Positions 27,437-35,181 of a stretch of 58,422 nt of DNA are shown here, piece after piece. Within the stretch, counting starts at the first letter, position 1; each line of letters starts with the position of its first letter. A program made the position numbers and the translations under genes. A model generated the notes under the pieces. The model saw only the letters and a program-made list of their open reading frames with translations. It was not told the DNA's origin and searched no databases. This DNA is from Acidobacterium sp. (GTDB lineage Bacteria > Acidobacteriota > Terriglobia > Terriglobales > Acidobacteriaceae), in the NCBI GenBank assembly GCA_027315385.1, contig DAHUYD010000055.1, positions 1 to 58,422 of the forward strand. The letters run 5' to 3'.

Positions 27437-29413
27437 ATGATCCACGGCATTTCGGTGCGCAACATGGATCCGAGCGTAAAACCGGGGGACAATTTTTTTC
27501 TCTACGCTAACGGAGGCTGGATCGATCGGACGCAGATTCCGGCCGATCGGGCCAGCGTCGGAGTTTTTACAACGCTTCTGGACAAGAGCCGGAAGAACGT
27601 GGCTGCAATCGTAAAGGAGGCGGCGCAGTCGAAAGCGCCGGCCAGATCGAACGAGCGCAAGATCGCCGATCTCTATGCGTCGTACATGGACAAGAGCGCC
27701 ATCGCCTCGCTCGGACTGAAGCCGCTCCAGCCGGGGCTGGCGGAAATAGAGGCGATTCGCGACAAGTCGGAGCTGGCGACCATGATGGGCCGCCTGCTGC
27801 GTGCGGACGTCGACCCGCTGAACAACACTAACTTTCACACGCTGAATCTCTTCGGGCTATGGACCTCGCCGGGATTCAGGGATTCCAGCGTGTATGCGGT
27901 GTATCTGCTGCAAGGCGGAATTACGCTGCCCAGCCGCGATTATTACTTGTCGGATTCGGCACACATGCAGGAAATCCGGCGGAAATATGTGCAGCACATC
28001 GCGGCGATGCTGCGGCTGGCGGGATACAGCCAGCCCGCGGCGAGGGCAGCGAAAATTCTGGAACTGGAGAAGGCAATAGCGAAGGTGCAGAAAAGCCTGG
28101 CGGACAGCGAGATCGTCCAGAACGCGAACAACGTATGGACGCCTGCAGAGTTTTCAGCCAAAGCCCCGGGGCTGGACTGGAGCGCGTATTTCGCCGGAGC
28201 AGGCCTTGCGCATCAGCCGCGGTTCTATGTCTGGCAGCCGTCGGCGTTTACCGGTGAAGCGGCGCTCGTGGCATCTACGCCGCTGGACACCTGGAAGGAC
28301 TGGCTGGCGTTTCATCTGCTGGAGCAGTATGGACCGTATCTGTCCCCGTCGTTTGCGCAGGAGGATTTCACTTTCGAGGGGAAGGCGCTGAGTGGGGTGG
28401 AGCAGGAGCAGCCGCGCTGGCAGCGCGCGGTGGACCTGGTGAACGACGACCTCGGCGATGCGGTGGGCCAGCTATACGCGCAGAAGTACTTCTCGCCCCG
28501 CGCAAGAGCCGAGGCTCAGGACATGGTCGCGCATCTGATCGCCGCTTATCACAAGCGGCTCGAAGCCCTGACCTGGCTGACTCCTGCCACAAAGGCGGAA
28601 GCGCTGAAGAAGCTGGATTCTCTTTACGTGGGGATAGGCTACCCGGAAACCTGGCGAGACTATTCGACTTATAAGGTGCGGCCACGTGACCTTTTCGGTA
28701 ATGTGTGGCGCGCAGGCCTCTGGAAGTACCAGTACAACATCGATAGGATCGGCAGGCCGGTCGACCGGCAGGAGTGGTGGATGGAGCCGCAGACCGTGAA
28801 CGCCGTAAATCTGCCGCTCCAGGATGCGCTGAATTTTCCGGCAGCCATTCTGCAGCCGCCCTTCTTCGATCCGAAGGCTCCGGCCGCGGACAATTACGGC
28901 GCGATTGGGACGATCATCGGGCATGAGATCAGCCACACCTTCGACGCGGAAGGCAGCGCGTTCGATGCCGAGGGACGCCTGCGGAACTGGTGGACTGCCG
29001 CGGATCACCAGCACTTCGAGCAGGAAGCGAAGGCGCTCGAAGATCAGTACTCGAGCTACCAGGCTCTGCCGGGATTGCACGTGAACGGGCCGCAGACAAT
29101 CGATGAAGATATTGCCGATCTGGGCGGCGTTGCGGCGGCGTTCGAGGCGTATCACGATGCGCTGAACGGCAGGATGGAGCCAAAGATCGGCGGCTTCACC
29201 GGCGATCAACAGTTCTTCATCGCGTTTGGGCAGAACTGGGGTTCGAAGGCGCGTCCGGCGGCTCTGCGCCGGCAGGTTCTCACCGATTCTCACGCTCCAG
29301 CGGAGTTCAGGGCAGACATGGTGCGCAATTCGGATGCCTGGTATACGGCATTCAGCGTGACCCCCGGCGAGAAACTCTATCTGGCGCCGGAGCAGCGCGT
29401 GCGGATTTGGTAA
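27437..29413 (+). CDS. M13-family (neprilysin-like) metallopeptidase, 5' end out of frame
   Basis: The intact frame gives 658 residues from ATG 27437. It covers the M13 N-terminal helical domain and the catalytic domain with H496-E497-x-x-H500 (GHEISHTFDAEG) and the downstream E557/D561 motif (DEDIADLGG); it ends RVRIW, the usual M13 terminus. Relatives are periplasmic or secreted, so the lack of a signal peptide from this ATG is abnormal. The true start is probably ATG 27340, separated by a one-base frameshift in a T-run. If read as given, the product would stay in the cytoplasm. It degrades oligopeptides; substrate unknown. It is convergent with the amidohydrolase gene. Confidence 0.9.
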   Translation: MIHGISVRNMDPSVKPGDNFFLYANGGWIDRTQIPADRASVGVFTTLLDKSRKNVAAIVKEAAQSKAPARSNERKIADLYASYMDKSAIASLGLKPLQPGLAEIEAIRDKSELATMMGRLLRADVDPLNNTNFHTLNLFGLWTSPGFRDSSVYAVYLLQGGITLPSRDYYLSDSAHMQEIRRKYVQHIAAMLRLAGYSQPAARAAKILELEKAIAKVQKSLADSEIVQNANNVWTPAEFSAKAPGLDWSAYFAGAGLAHQPRFYVWQPSAFTGEAALVASTPLDTWKDWLAFHLLEQYGPYLSPSFAQEDFTFEGKALSGVEQEQPRWQRAVDLVNDDLGDAVGQLYAQKYFSPRARAEAQDMVAHLIAAYHKRLEALTWLTPATKAEALKKLDSLYVGIGYPETWRDYSTYKVRPRDLFGNVWRAGLWKYQYNIDRIGRPVDRQEWWMEPQTVNAVNLPLQDALNFPAAILQPPFFDPKAPAADNYGAIGTIIGHEISHTFDAEGSAFDAEGRLRNWWTAADHQHFEQEAKALEDQYSSYQALPGLHVNGPQTIDEDIADLGGVAAAFEAYHDALNGRMEPKIGGFTGDQQFFIAFGQNWGSKARPAALRRQVLTDSHAPAEFRADMVRNSDAWYTAFSVTPGEKLYLAPEQRVRIW

Positions 29414-29414
29414 C

Positions 29415-29458
29415 TCCGGGTTGAACCCCGGATGGCGAGGCGAAGCGGGAAGTCCCGC
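29415..29458. terminator. Two adjacent palindromes between convergent genes
   Basis: TCCGGGTTGAACCCCGGA (29415-29432) and GCGGGAAGTCCCGC (29445-29458) lie in the 69-base gap between the M13 and amidohydrolase stops. They probably act as a bidirectional terminator; no T-run was seen. Confidence 0.5.
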
Positions 29459-29482
29459 CAGATGAAGAGCGGAATGGCTGTT

Positions 29483-30841
29483 TTAGTGTTCGCTCCTGAA
29501 CCCGTACAGCCGCTCGGCGTTGCCACGCAGCACCCGGCGAGCGATGTCGATGGCGCGTGCCCGGCTTATCTCTCGATCCCGCACCATTCCGCTTAGCGCG
29601 ATGCCGAGCGCCTGCCGCGCGTCGCGGTTCGCCAGCCAGACGGACTCCGCCCAGCCCAACCCATCGGAGTACGGATAGCCGTCGGTGCCGAACAGCACCT
29701 TCTCCGGCTCGAATTCCAGCCACTCCCGCAGCCACTGCGCTTCGGTGTGCGGAGATTGCAACAGATCCTGTCCTGAGATATCCAGATAAACGTTGGGTTT
29801 CTGAAGCAGCGCGCCAATCTCGCGCACATACGGCCAGCCGCCGTGCAGCAGGACAAAACTCGTTCCCCGCAGCCGCGGATCGTTGAAGAGCGGCTCAAGC
29901 AGCAGCGGATTCACGCCGGCGATTCCGAAGTAGCCGCCTGCGCCCGCCATGGCATGAAGATGAACTGCCATTCCGAGCCGCCCGCATTCGGTGGCAATGT
30001 ACCGGAACAGATAATCCTGCAGGAGCTTGTACTGCGCCGGATCGGGCGTGCCGCCGTGGACCCACTTCCCGTAAATCGCCGCCGCCTGGGCTTGAGGGGG
30101 ATCGCGGAAATCGAAGCCGCGCAAGTACGCCACCTCGAACTTTTCCGCGACGGCGCCGCCGGCTCTTTGGCGCTCCAGCGTCGGCGTGACCACGCGCTGC
30201 AGATAGGCGTTGAGCGTCGCCGGGGGCGCGCTCAGGCCGGAATCACTGAGATAGCGCGCGCGGAGCTGATCCTCGAGCGCAAAGAACTGCTGCCGGTCAG
30301 GATTGGCTGCAGCCAAACCGCGATTGTCCAGCGGAAACAGCAGCGCATCGACGTACGGCACCCAGCGGAAGCGCGGCGGCTCGACGCCTCGGCCCATAAA
30401 CACGCGATTCGCCAGCTCTGTTCCGATGTGCGCCTGATCCAGCACCCACGCGGGATAGTTCTCACCGTGCTCCGCTTTGGCATGCTCCTGCGCAGCGTGC
30501 AGCCGCGCGAGGCCGGCTGTATCCAGAGGTGCAGTCGCACCAAATCCGTACAGCGCCTTCCAGGCCAGCGGCAGCAGGGGGTAATCCGGGCGCAGCGCCA
30601 CCGGATCGGACTCCGGAGCCATCGACGATACCGGCAGAGCGTCGTACCCGTGATCCATGGCATCCAGTTGCGGCGCCAGCACAGGATGCGCGTGGTTATC
30701 GACAGCCCAGATGCCGGCGATCGCCCGCGCGATGGCGGGATCGACGCGTGGTGCCCTTTCGCTAGGCCGCCGGGCGCAGCCGAGCGTCATTGCAAGCAAG
30801 CTGATGGCCGCAGCTCCTCCGAGAATCTGCATTCTGCGCAT
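29483..30841 (-). CDS. Amidohydrolase-family (Amidohydro_2) lipoprotein
   Basis: A 452-residue protein with a lipoprotein signal (MRRMQILGG... LLAMTLGC). The mature part resembles the metal-dependent amidohydrolase-2 superfamily, with a metal-binding DNHAHP near residue 48, a strand with HLHAMAG, LLHGGWPY, and GTDGYPY near the end of the barrel. Members decarboxylate or hydrolyse cyclic substrates; the one here is unknown. ATG 30841 follows TAGGAG by nine bases. It is separated from the GH31 stop upstream by 246 bases, so it probably has its own promoter. Confidence 0.8.
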   Translation of the reverse strand: MRRMQILGGAAAISLLAMTLGCARRPSERAPRVDPAIARAIAGIWAVDNHAHPVLAPQLDAMDHGYDALPVSSMAPESDPVALRPDYPLLPLAWKALYGFGATAPLDTAGLARLHAAQEHAKAEHGENYPAWVLDQAHIGTELANRVFMGRGVEPPRFRWVPYVDALLFPLDNRGLAAANPDRQQFFALEDQLRARYLSDSGLSAPPATLNAYLQRVVTPTLERQRAGGAVAEKFEVAYLRGFDFRDPPQAQAAAIYGKWVHGGTPDPAQYKLLQDYLFRYIATECGRLGMAVHLHAMAGAGGYFGIAGVNPLLLEPLFNDPRLRGTSFVLLHGGWPYVREIGALLQKPNVYLDISGQDLLQSPHTEAQWLREWLEFEPEKVLFGTDGYPYSDGLGWAESVWLANRDARQALGIALSGMVRDREISRARAIDIARRVLRGNAERLYGFRSEH

Positions 30842-31087
30842 GCCGGACCGCTCCTAAACAGGACTCTGCAGCGACGGAGCCCATTATCCTCGAAATGAAC
30901 AACGTTTGGCCTTGACCCCGCTCAGTCAGTGAAGTACACGCGGTTTTGACATTAATGGAAGGGCCGCTCGTGGCGGGGAATTTCCGGTCGAAGCTCTTCC
31001 CCAAGCGTTAGACTCGCGATTCGCATACTGCATCCAGAAGAACCGAAAACGCGCCGGCCGGATGTGACCCGTTTCAGAGTTGGGCCG
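30842..31087. other. Intergenic region containing dispersed repeat copy A
   Basis: No gene seen. It holds block 1 of a diverged repeat (30972-31024, with a GGGGAA...TTCCCC stem) and block 2 (31027-31043, ACTGCATCCAGAAGAAC). Both blocks recur near 42.6-42.8 kb. Confidence 0.55.
30972..31043. repeat. Dispersed intergenic repeat, copy A
   Basis: Block 1 (53 bases) is roughly 80 percent identical by eye to 42621-42672, including a GGGGA/TCCCC-type hairpin and GCGATTCG at its end. Block 2 differs from 42768-42784 at one base. In copy A the blocks are two bases apart; in copy B they are about 95 apart. Confidence 0.6.
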
Positions 31088-33841
31088 CTAGCGGGAGGTC
31101 AGATCCAGGCCGGTACTTGTATCGCGAACGGTAACGCAGAGGGCGTTGCCGATGCGCACGCCAGGGATCGGCTGGCCATCCAGGAGAAGGTGGTTTTGTT
31201 GCGGATTCCACCCATAGATTTCCATGCGAATCTCTTTCCACCATGCCGGATAGCTGCCCTGGTGCGCTGAAATGTGAATCCGGAGCGCACCCGCCCGAAC
31301 GCCGCAGGTAAAGCGCATGCGCAGAAAATCTCCCTTGCGATACGCTTCCGTAGTCCCGTCGTCCACATACAAGCTGCCGCCGCACGTCTTTCCCTCGCCC
31401 GGATCGCCTGCATAGACCCGCAGCGTCAGCGGACCCTTCGGCGTCTCGCCGGTGCTCTGGACCAACGGCTGCATTGGCAGAATCGTTCCGCCACGCACGT
31501 ACACCGGCAAGGCAGCCAGAGACGGCCGAACAGTCGCCGTGAGCGGAACGAGTCTCGTCGTATCCGGCGGCAATACCGGATCGGCAGCGGAATGCGCAGG
31601 ATCCTGGATCTTGTCTCCAGTCCAAAAGTCGTACCAGTCCGCAGATGGAAACTCCACGGCATATTTGTCGATCTCGTCCGAAAAGGGAGCCGGTGCAATT
31701 AACATGTCCGGCCCCAGGAGGAATTCAGACGATGCCTTCGGATCGATATCCAGCGGGTGACGATCGGCCGCCGCATCGGGGAATTCCAGGAACAGCGGGC
31801 GTACCATTGGCAGCCCGGTGCGCGACGCCTGCTCGGCCAGCGTATAGAGATACGGCATCAGACGATATCGTGTATCGATAGAACGGCGGCGAATGGCTTC
31901 CTGGGCCGGGCCGCCCGCCCACGGCTCCTGTGGCTGCGAGCCCTTCTCCGTGTGATCGCGGTCGATGGGCTGGAAAGCCGCGATCTCGAACCATTTCGTC
32001 AGCAGATGCATCGACGGAGAGCCGGCGAAGCCGCCCACATCCGCCCCGGCGAAAGCAAACCCGCTGAGCCCGAGGTTCTCGAGCATCGGGGTGGTCATGA
32101 GCAGATGATTCCAGGTGCTGCTGTTGTCGCCGGTCCAGGTAGCGGCGTAGCGCTGGCCACCGGCATAGGTGGCGCGTGTGAGGACAAACGGGCGCAGGCT
32201 GGGCTTGATCGCCTCCAGACCGTCAAAGGTGGCGCGCGAATTCTGCATGCCGTAGACGTTGTGGACCTCCGCCTGCGTTGCGGTGCGTGTGCGGAAACCC
32301 GGTTCATCGATGCGGTGCACCACATCGAGCGGCATGGTTCCCGTGGGGGAATTGAAGATCGAGGGCTCGTTCATGTCGTCCCAGAAGCCCGACACGCCCA
32401 TGCCGTAGAGACTTTGGTAGAGCGAGCCGAACCAGCGGCGTGTCTGCGCGCTAGTGAAATCGGGGAACACGCTGGGCCCCGGCCACACCACACCGGTATA
32501 CACACTGCCATCGGGATTCCTGACGAATTCGTCCCCGGCGATTCCGCTGTCGTAGGGGAAGTATCCAGTCACTTTGGCAATATGCAGGTCGGCGATGGCC
32601 ACAACGTGGAGGCGCTCGGCACCGAGTTTCGCGATCATTCCGGAGAAATCCGGGAAGCGGTTCCGATCGATGGTGAAGGGGCGATTCTCCTGCTGATAAT
32701 CGATATCGAGATAGATAGCGTCGGCGGGGATGCGGTCGGCGCGCAACCGCGCCGCGACTGCCAGGACCTGAGATTCCGGGGTGTAACTGTAGCGGGATTG
32801 CTGATAGCCGAGCGCCCACAGCGGCGGCAAAGGCGGTTTCCCTGTCAGCCACGCATAGTCTTCGACCACTTGCTTCGGCGTGGGACCGTAAATCAGGTAA
32901 TAGTCGATCGGCCCACCTTCTGCTCCGAAAGAATAACTGTTCCGCGACTGCTTGCCAAAGTCGAAGGAACTCCGCCAGGTGTTGTCGAGCAACACGCCGG
33001 CGGACACACCTGCATGGTAGGTGAGGAAGAACGGAATTGACTTGTAGATCGGGTCCGTCGATTCCTGAAAGCGATAGGCGTCTGTGTTCCAGAGAGTGAA
33101 CGCCTCGTTGCGGCGGTCGAGGGGCCCGGTTCTGTCGCCCAAGCCGAAAAAGTGCTCGTTCGCCGGCATCGCTTTGTCGATCCGGAAAGAGTTACCCCAA
33201 TAGCAAATCGGGCGAGCGTCCTGCTGAATGACGCGGCCTTTGTTATCCAGGACGGTGACTTCCATGGTGCGGCGATCCACTTCCACGCGCAGTTGCCTCG
33301 TGGCAAAGCCGACGGACAGTGCGGTGATCAGCGGTGTCGCAGCCACCTGGCTGCGGCGGGCATCGGCCAAAACTGCCCACGAGGCGTCTTCGGGCAGCGT
33401 TTGGGTGCGGCTGACGCGAAAGCGCAGCAGGTTGCCGCGAAGCGCCAGGATTTGTTCGCGAGCCGCGCCGGCGCGAATGTCGATGCCGTTCGGCAGCGGC
33501 GTAAAGCTCGTCTCCCTGACAACTATTGCCCGATGAACTTCGACCGCACCCAGGTGCTTAACCTGAGCTATTCCTACCAGACGGGCTCCTTCACTTCGCA
33601 GCGCCTTCTGGGCGGCGTTATCAATCGCTGGCTCATCTCCGGTATCACGAATGTCCAGAGCGGACCCAACATGCAGACCGGCGTAAGCGCTTCGCCCGGA
33701 TATTACGTTCAGGGCAACATCGGGCAGGGCGCGAACGCCTACGGTGGTGCGCTGCGGCGCGCTCACCTCCACAGTGAATTTTCCCGCCGGCAGCAGCGAT
33801 GCGACGGTGCCTTTCGTGCCGGGAGCCACCCCGGAATTCAC
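31088..33841 (-). CDS. GH31 alpha-glycosidase with aberrant N-terminus
   Basis: The open frame gives 917 residues, but GH31 similarity begins only near residue 110 (TSFTPLPNGIDI). From there the family pattern is complete: N-terminal beta domain (EDASWAVL), barrel with nucleophile candidate D489 in FWDDMNEPS, and C-terminal beta domains (FWTGDKI, LPVYVRGGTILP). Likely activity is alpha-glucosidase or alpha-xylosidase. Residues 1-110 are the antisense of a TonB-receptor fragment on the plus strand; they contain no signal peptide, although relatives are exported. The original start has evidently been lost at a junction near 33514. The gene may be inactive, or translation may start at an internal codon. 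Confidence 0.85.
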   Translation of the reverse strand: MNSGVAPGTKGTVASLLPAGKFTVEVSAPQRTTVGVRALPDVALNVISGRSAYAGLHVGSALDIRDTGDEPAIDNAAQKALRSEGARLVGIAQVKHLGAVEVHRAIVVRETSFTPLPNGIDIRAGAAREQILALRGNLLRFRVSRTQTLPEDASWAVLADARRSQVAATPLITALSVGFATRQLRVEVDRRTMEVTVLDNKGRVIQQDARPICYWGNSFRIDKAMPANEHFFGLGDRTGPLDRRNEAFTLWNTDAYRFQESTDPIYKSIPFFLTYHAGVSAGVLLDNTWRSSFDFGKQSRNSYSFGAEGGPIDYYLIYGPTPKQVVEDYAWLTGKPPLPPLWALGYQQSRYSYTPESQVLAVAARLRADRIPADAIYLDIDYQQENRPFTIDRNRFPDFSGMIAKLGAERLHVVAIADLHIAKVTGYFPYDSGIAGDEFVRNPDGSVYTGVVWPGPSVFPDFTSAQTRRWFGSLYQSLYGMGVSGFWDDMNEPSIFNSPTGTMPLDVVHRIDEPGFRTRTATQAEVHNVYGMQNSRATFDGLEAIKPSLRPFVLTRATYAGGQRYAATWTGDNSSTWNHLLMTTPMLENLGLSGFAFAGADVGGFAGSPSMHLLTKWFEIAAFQPIDRDHTEKGSQPQEPWAGGPAQEAIRRRSIDTRYRLMPYLYTLAEQASRTGLPMVRPLFLEFPDAAADRHPLDIDPKASSEFLLGPDMLIAPAPFSDEIDKYAVEFPSADWYDFWTGDKIQDPAHSAADPVLPPDTTRLVPLTATVRPSLAALPVYVRGGTILPMQPLVQSTGETPKGPLTLRVYAGDPGEGKTCGGSLYVDDGTTEAYRKGDFLRMRFTCGVRAGALRIHISAHQGSYPAWWKEIRMEIYGWNPQQNHLLLDGQPIPGVRIGNALCVTVRDTSTGLDLTSR
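33515..33742 (+). pseudogene. Fragment of a TonB-dependent receptor gene
   Basis: This plus-strand frame encodes about 75 residues that match the C-terminal barrel of acidobacterial Oar-like receptors: FDRTQVLNLSYSYQ, LLGGVINRWLISG and ITNVQSGPNMQ. It has no start codon of its own, begins exactly where GH31 similarity on the opposite strand ends, and stops matching near 33742. It is a gene remnant caught in a rearrangement, or an assembly chimera. Confidence 0.7.
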
Positions 33842-33950
33842 GCTACTGCGCCACGGACGGCAGATCGCCTCCGGTCAGGGTCTTGATCGCATCCGGACTG
33901 CGCCCCCCTGGAACGACTACTGCGACTCAACGGGAGAAATGGCGCCGTAG
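33744..33950 (+). pseudogene. Possible 3' fragment of an unidentified gene
   Basis: The plus-strand frame reads ALTSTVNFPAG... VPGATPEFTLLR... NDYCDSTGEMAP then TAG at 33948-33950. It looks like the tail of a secreted beta-sandwich protein and has no proper start. It abuts the TonB-receptor fragment in another frame. The family was not identified, and it could be a chance ORF. Confidence 0.35.
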
Positions 33951-34147
33951 CTTGCGGAGACCCCGATCCGCTACCCTCGGCATCCACATGGCCAACGCCT
34001 TCACGAGTTGTGTATCGCGCGGACGGCACCGCGTACGCGCAATTCTCCGGACTGCTCCCTGAAATGGGCTGTCTCCCATTGGACGCCAATCAGCGCAATA
34101 TTCGCCGAGTCACTCGCGGAGCCGGATGGCTGGTTATGCTGGAGTGA

Positions 34148-34330
34148 TCATTCCTGCATTGAGGGCGGATTCTTCGGAGGCGCCGTTTCTGAGGGACGCT
34201 TCGCCCGTGCCTGAAGAGGGGGCTTGTTTTCAGCTGTTGAGGGAGTTCGCCGGCGAGTATCTTCAGGGCTGGAGATACCGAGCGGCCGGGCAACTGCACC
34301 CAATATGTTCAGTAACCAATTCCGGTTCAT
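34148..34330 (-). CDS. Hypothetical 60-residue protein
   Basis: ATG 34330 is preceded by a strong AAAGGAG with eight-base spacing. The product has a short hydrophobic N-terminus (NWLLNILGAVARPLG) followed by a proline- and lysine-rich polar tail. It lies 111 bases after the last gene of the Hyf-like operon, on the same strand, and could be its final cistron. No family recognised. The ribosome-binding site is the main evidence. Confidence 0.45.
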   Translation of the reverse strand: MNRNWLLNILGAVARPLGISSPEDTRRRTPSTAENKPPLQARAKRPSETAPPKNPPSMQE

Positions 34331-34441
34331 GTTTATGACTCCTTTAGAGAGGAATGAGCAACTGGGAAACGCCCCTGAGGCGGGATGGCGACTGGAACGA
34401 GCAGAGCGCACCTATAACGCGAGCCTGTGGAATCCGCTCCG

Positions 34442-34669
34442 TCACTGACTGGCGATACGGCGAGAGGCGGCGGCGCGCTCCTTCGCGAGCCTGGCTTGCG
34501 CTTTCGGAAGTAACTCCAGATACCTTTTTGATTTCTCCTCCCTGAGGGAGTCTTCCAGTGCCTTGCGATAGCCTCCCGTATAGATCGTGTAGAGAACGGC
34601 AAAAGCGCATCCCACCCCGAAGCCAAAACCCATGGCGAAGCCGATGAATGGCATATAAAAGACTTCCAT
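34442..34669 (-). CDS. Small single-TM protein of the Hyf-like operon
   Basis: A 75-residue protein with one membrane helix (about 5-30, glycine- and phenylalanine-rich: FIGFAMGFGFGVG) and a basic, helical cytoplasmic tail (KALEDSLREEKSKRYLELL). ATG 34669 directly follows the hyfI-like TAA stop (34670-34672), and its GGAGG lies in the end of hyfI, so translation is coupled. The tight linkage suggests an accessory membrane subunit or assembly factor of the complex. No family recognised. Confidence 0.75.
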   Translation of the reverse strand: MEVFYMPFIGFAMGFGFGVGCAFAVLYTIYTGGYRKALEDSLREEKSKRYLELLPKAQARLAKERAAASRRIASQ

Positions 34670-35173
34670 TTACACCTCCGATGCCGATGCGAGAACCTCG
34701 AGGATCCCAATCAGGATGGCCACCGGAGTCGGTGGACAACCACGAATCGTATGGTTGACCGGGATCACATCGCCGACACCGCCGCGGCTGGCGTAGCTTT
34801 TTCCAAAAATGCCCCCGCACTCCGCGCAATCGCCGACGGCAACAGCCAGTTTGGGATCCGGTATGGCATCCCAGGTGCGCCGCAGCGCTTCTTCCATGTT
34901 GACGGAGACGGGGCCGGTTACCAGGAGCAGGTCGGCATGGCGCGGGCTGGCTACGAATTTGATTCCCGTGCCTTCGAGGTTGTAATAAGGATTGCTCAGA
35001 GCCTGCAGCTCGAGCTCGCAGCCGTTACAGGAGCCGGCATCGACGTGGCGGATGCATAATGCGCGTCCGAGAATCCGGTAGATACCTCGTTGCAGCTCAT
35101 CGTTGGAGGGAACTGCGGCGGACGTTTCGGTGAGAATGCCGGTGCGCGCCATACGCGAGAGAACGTCGAACAT
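34670..35173 (-). CDS. hyfI: HyfI/NuoB-like iron-sulfur subunit
   Basis: A 167-residue protein homologous to NuoB and group 4 hydrogenase small subunits. Ligands for the proximal [4Fe-4S] (N2-type) cluster are present: C49-N-G-C52 (GSCNGCELEL), C116 (GDCAECGG) and C146 (GCPPTP). It forms the peripheral-arm interface with the HyfG-like subunit at the membrane. ATG 35173 has GAGGTGG upstream and lies eight bases after the hyfG-like stop. The intact cluster contrasts with the lost Ni-Fe site of its partner, so electron transfer is still plausible. Confidence 0.92.
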   Translation of the reverse strand: MFDVLSRMARTGILTETSAAVPSNDELQRGIYRILGRALCIRHVDAGSCNGCELELQALSNPYYNLEGTGIKFVASPRHADLLLVTGPVSVNMEEALRRTWDAIPDPKLAVAVGDCAECGGIFGKSYASRGGVGDVIPVNHTIRGCPPTPVAILIGILEVLASASEV

Positions 35174-35181
35174 TTGCCACC

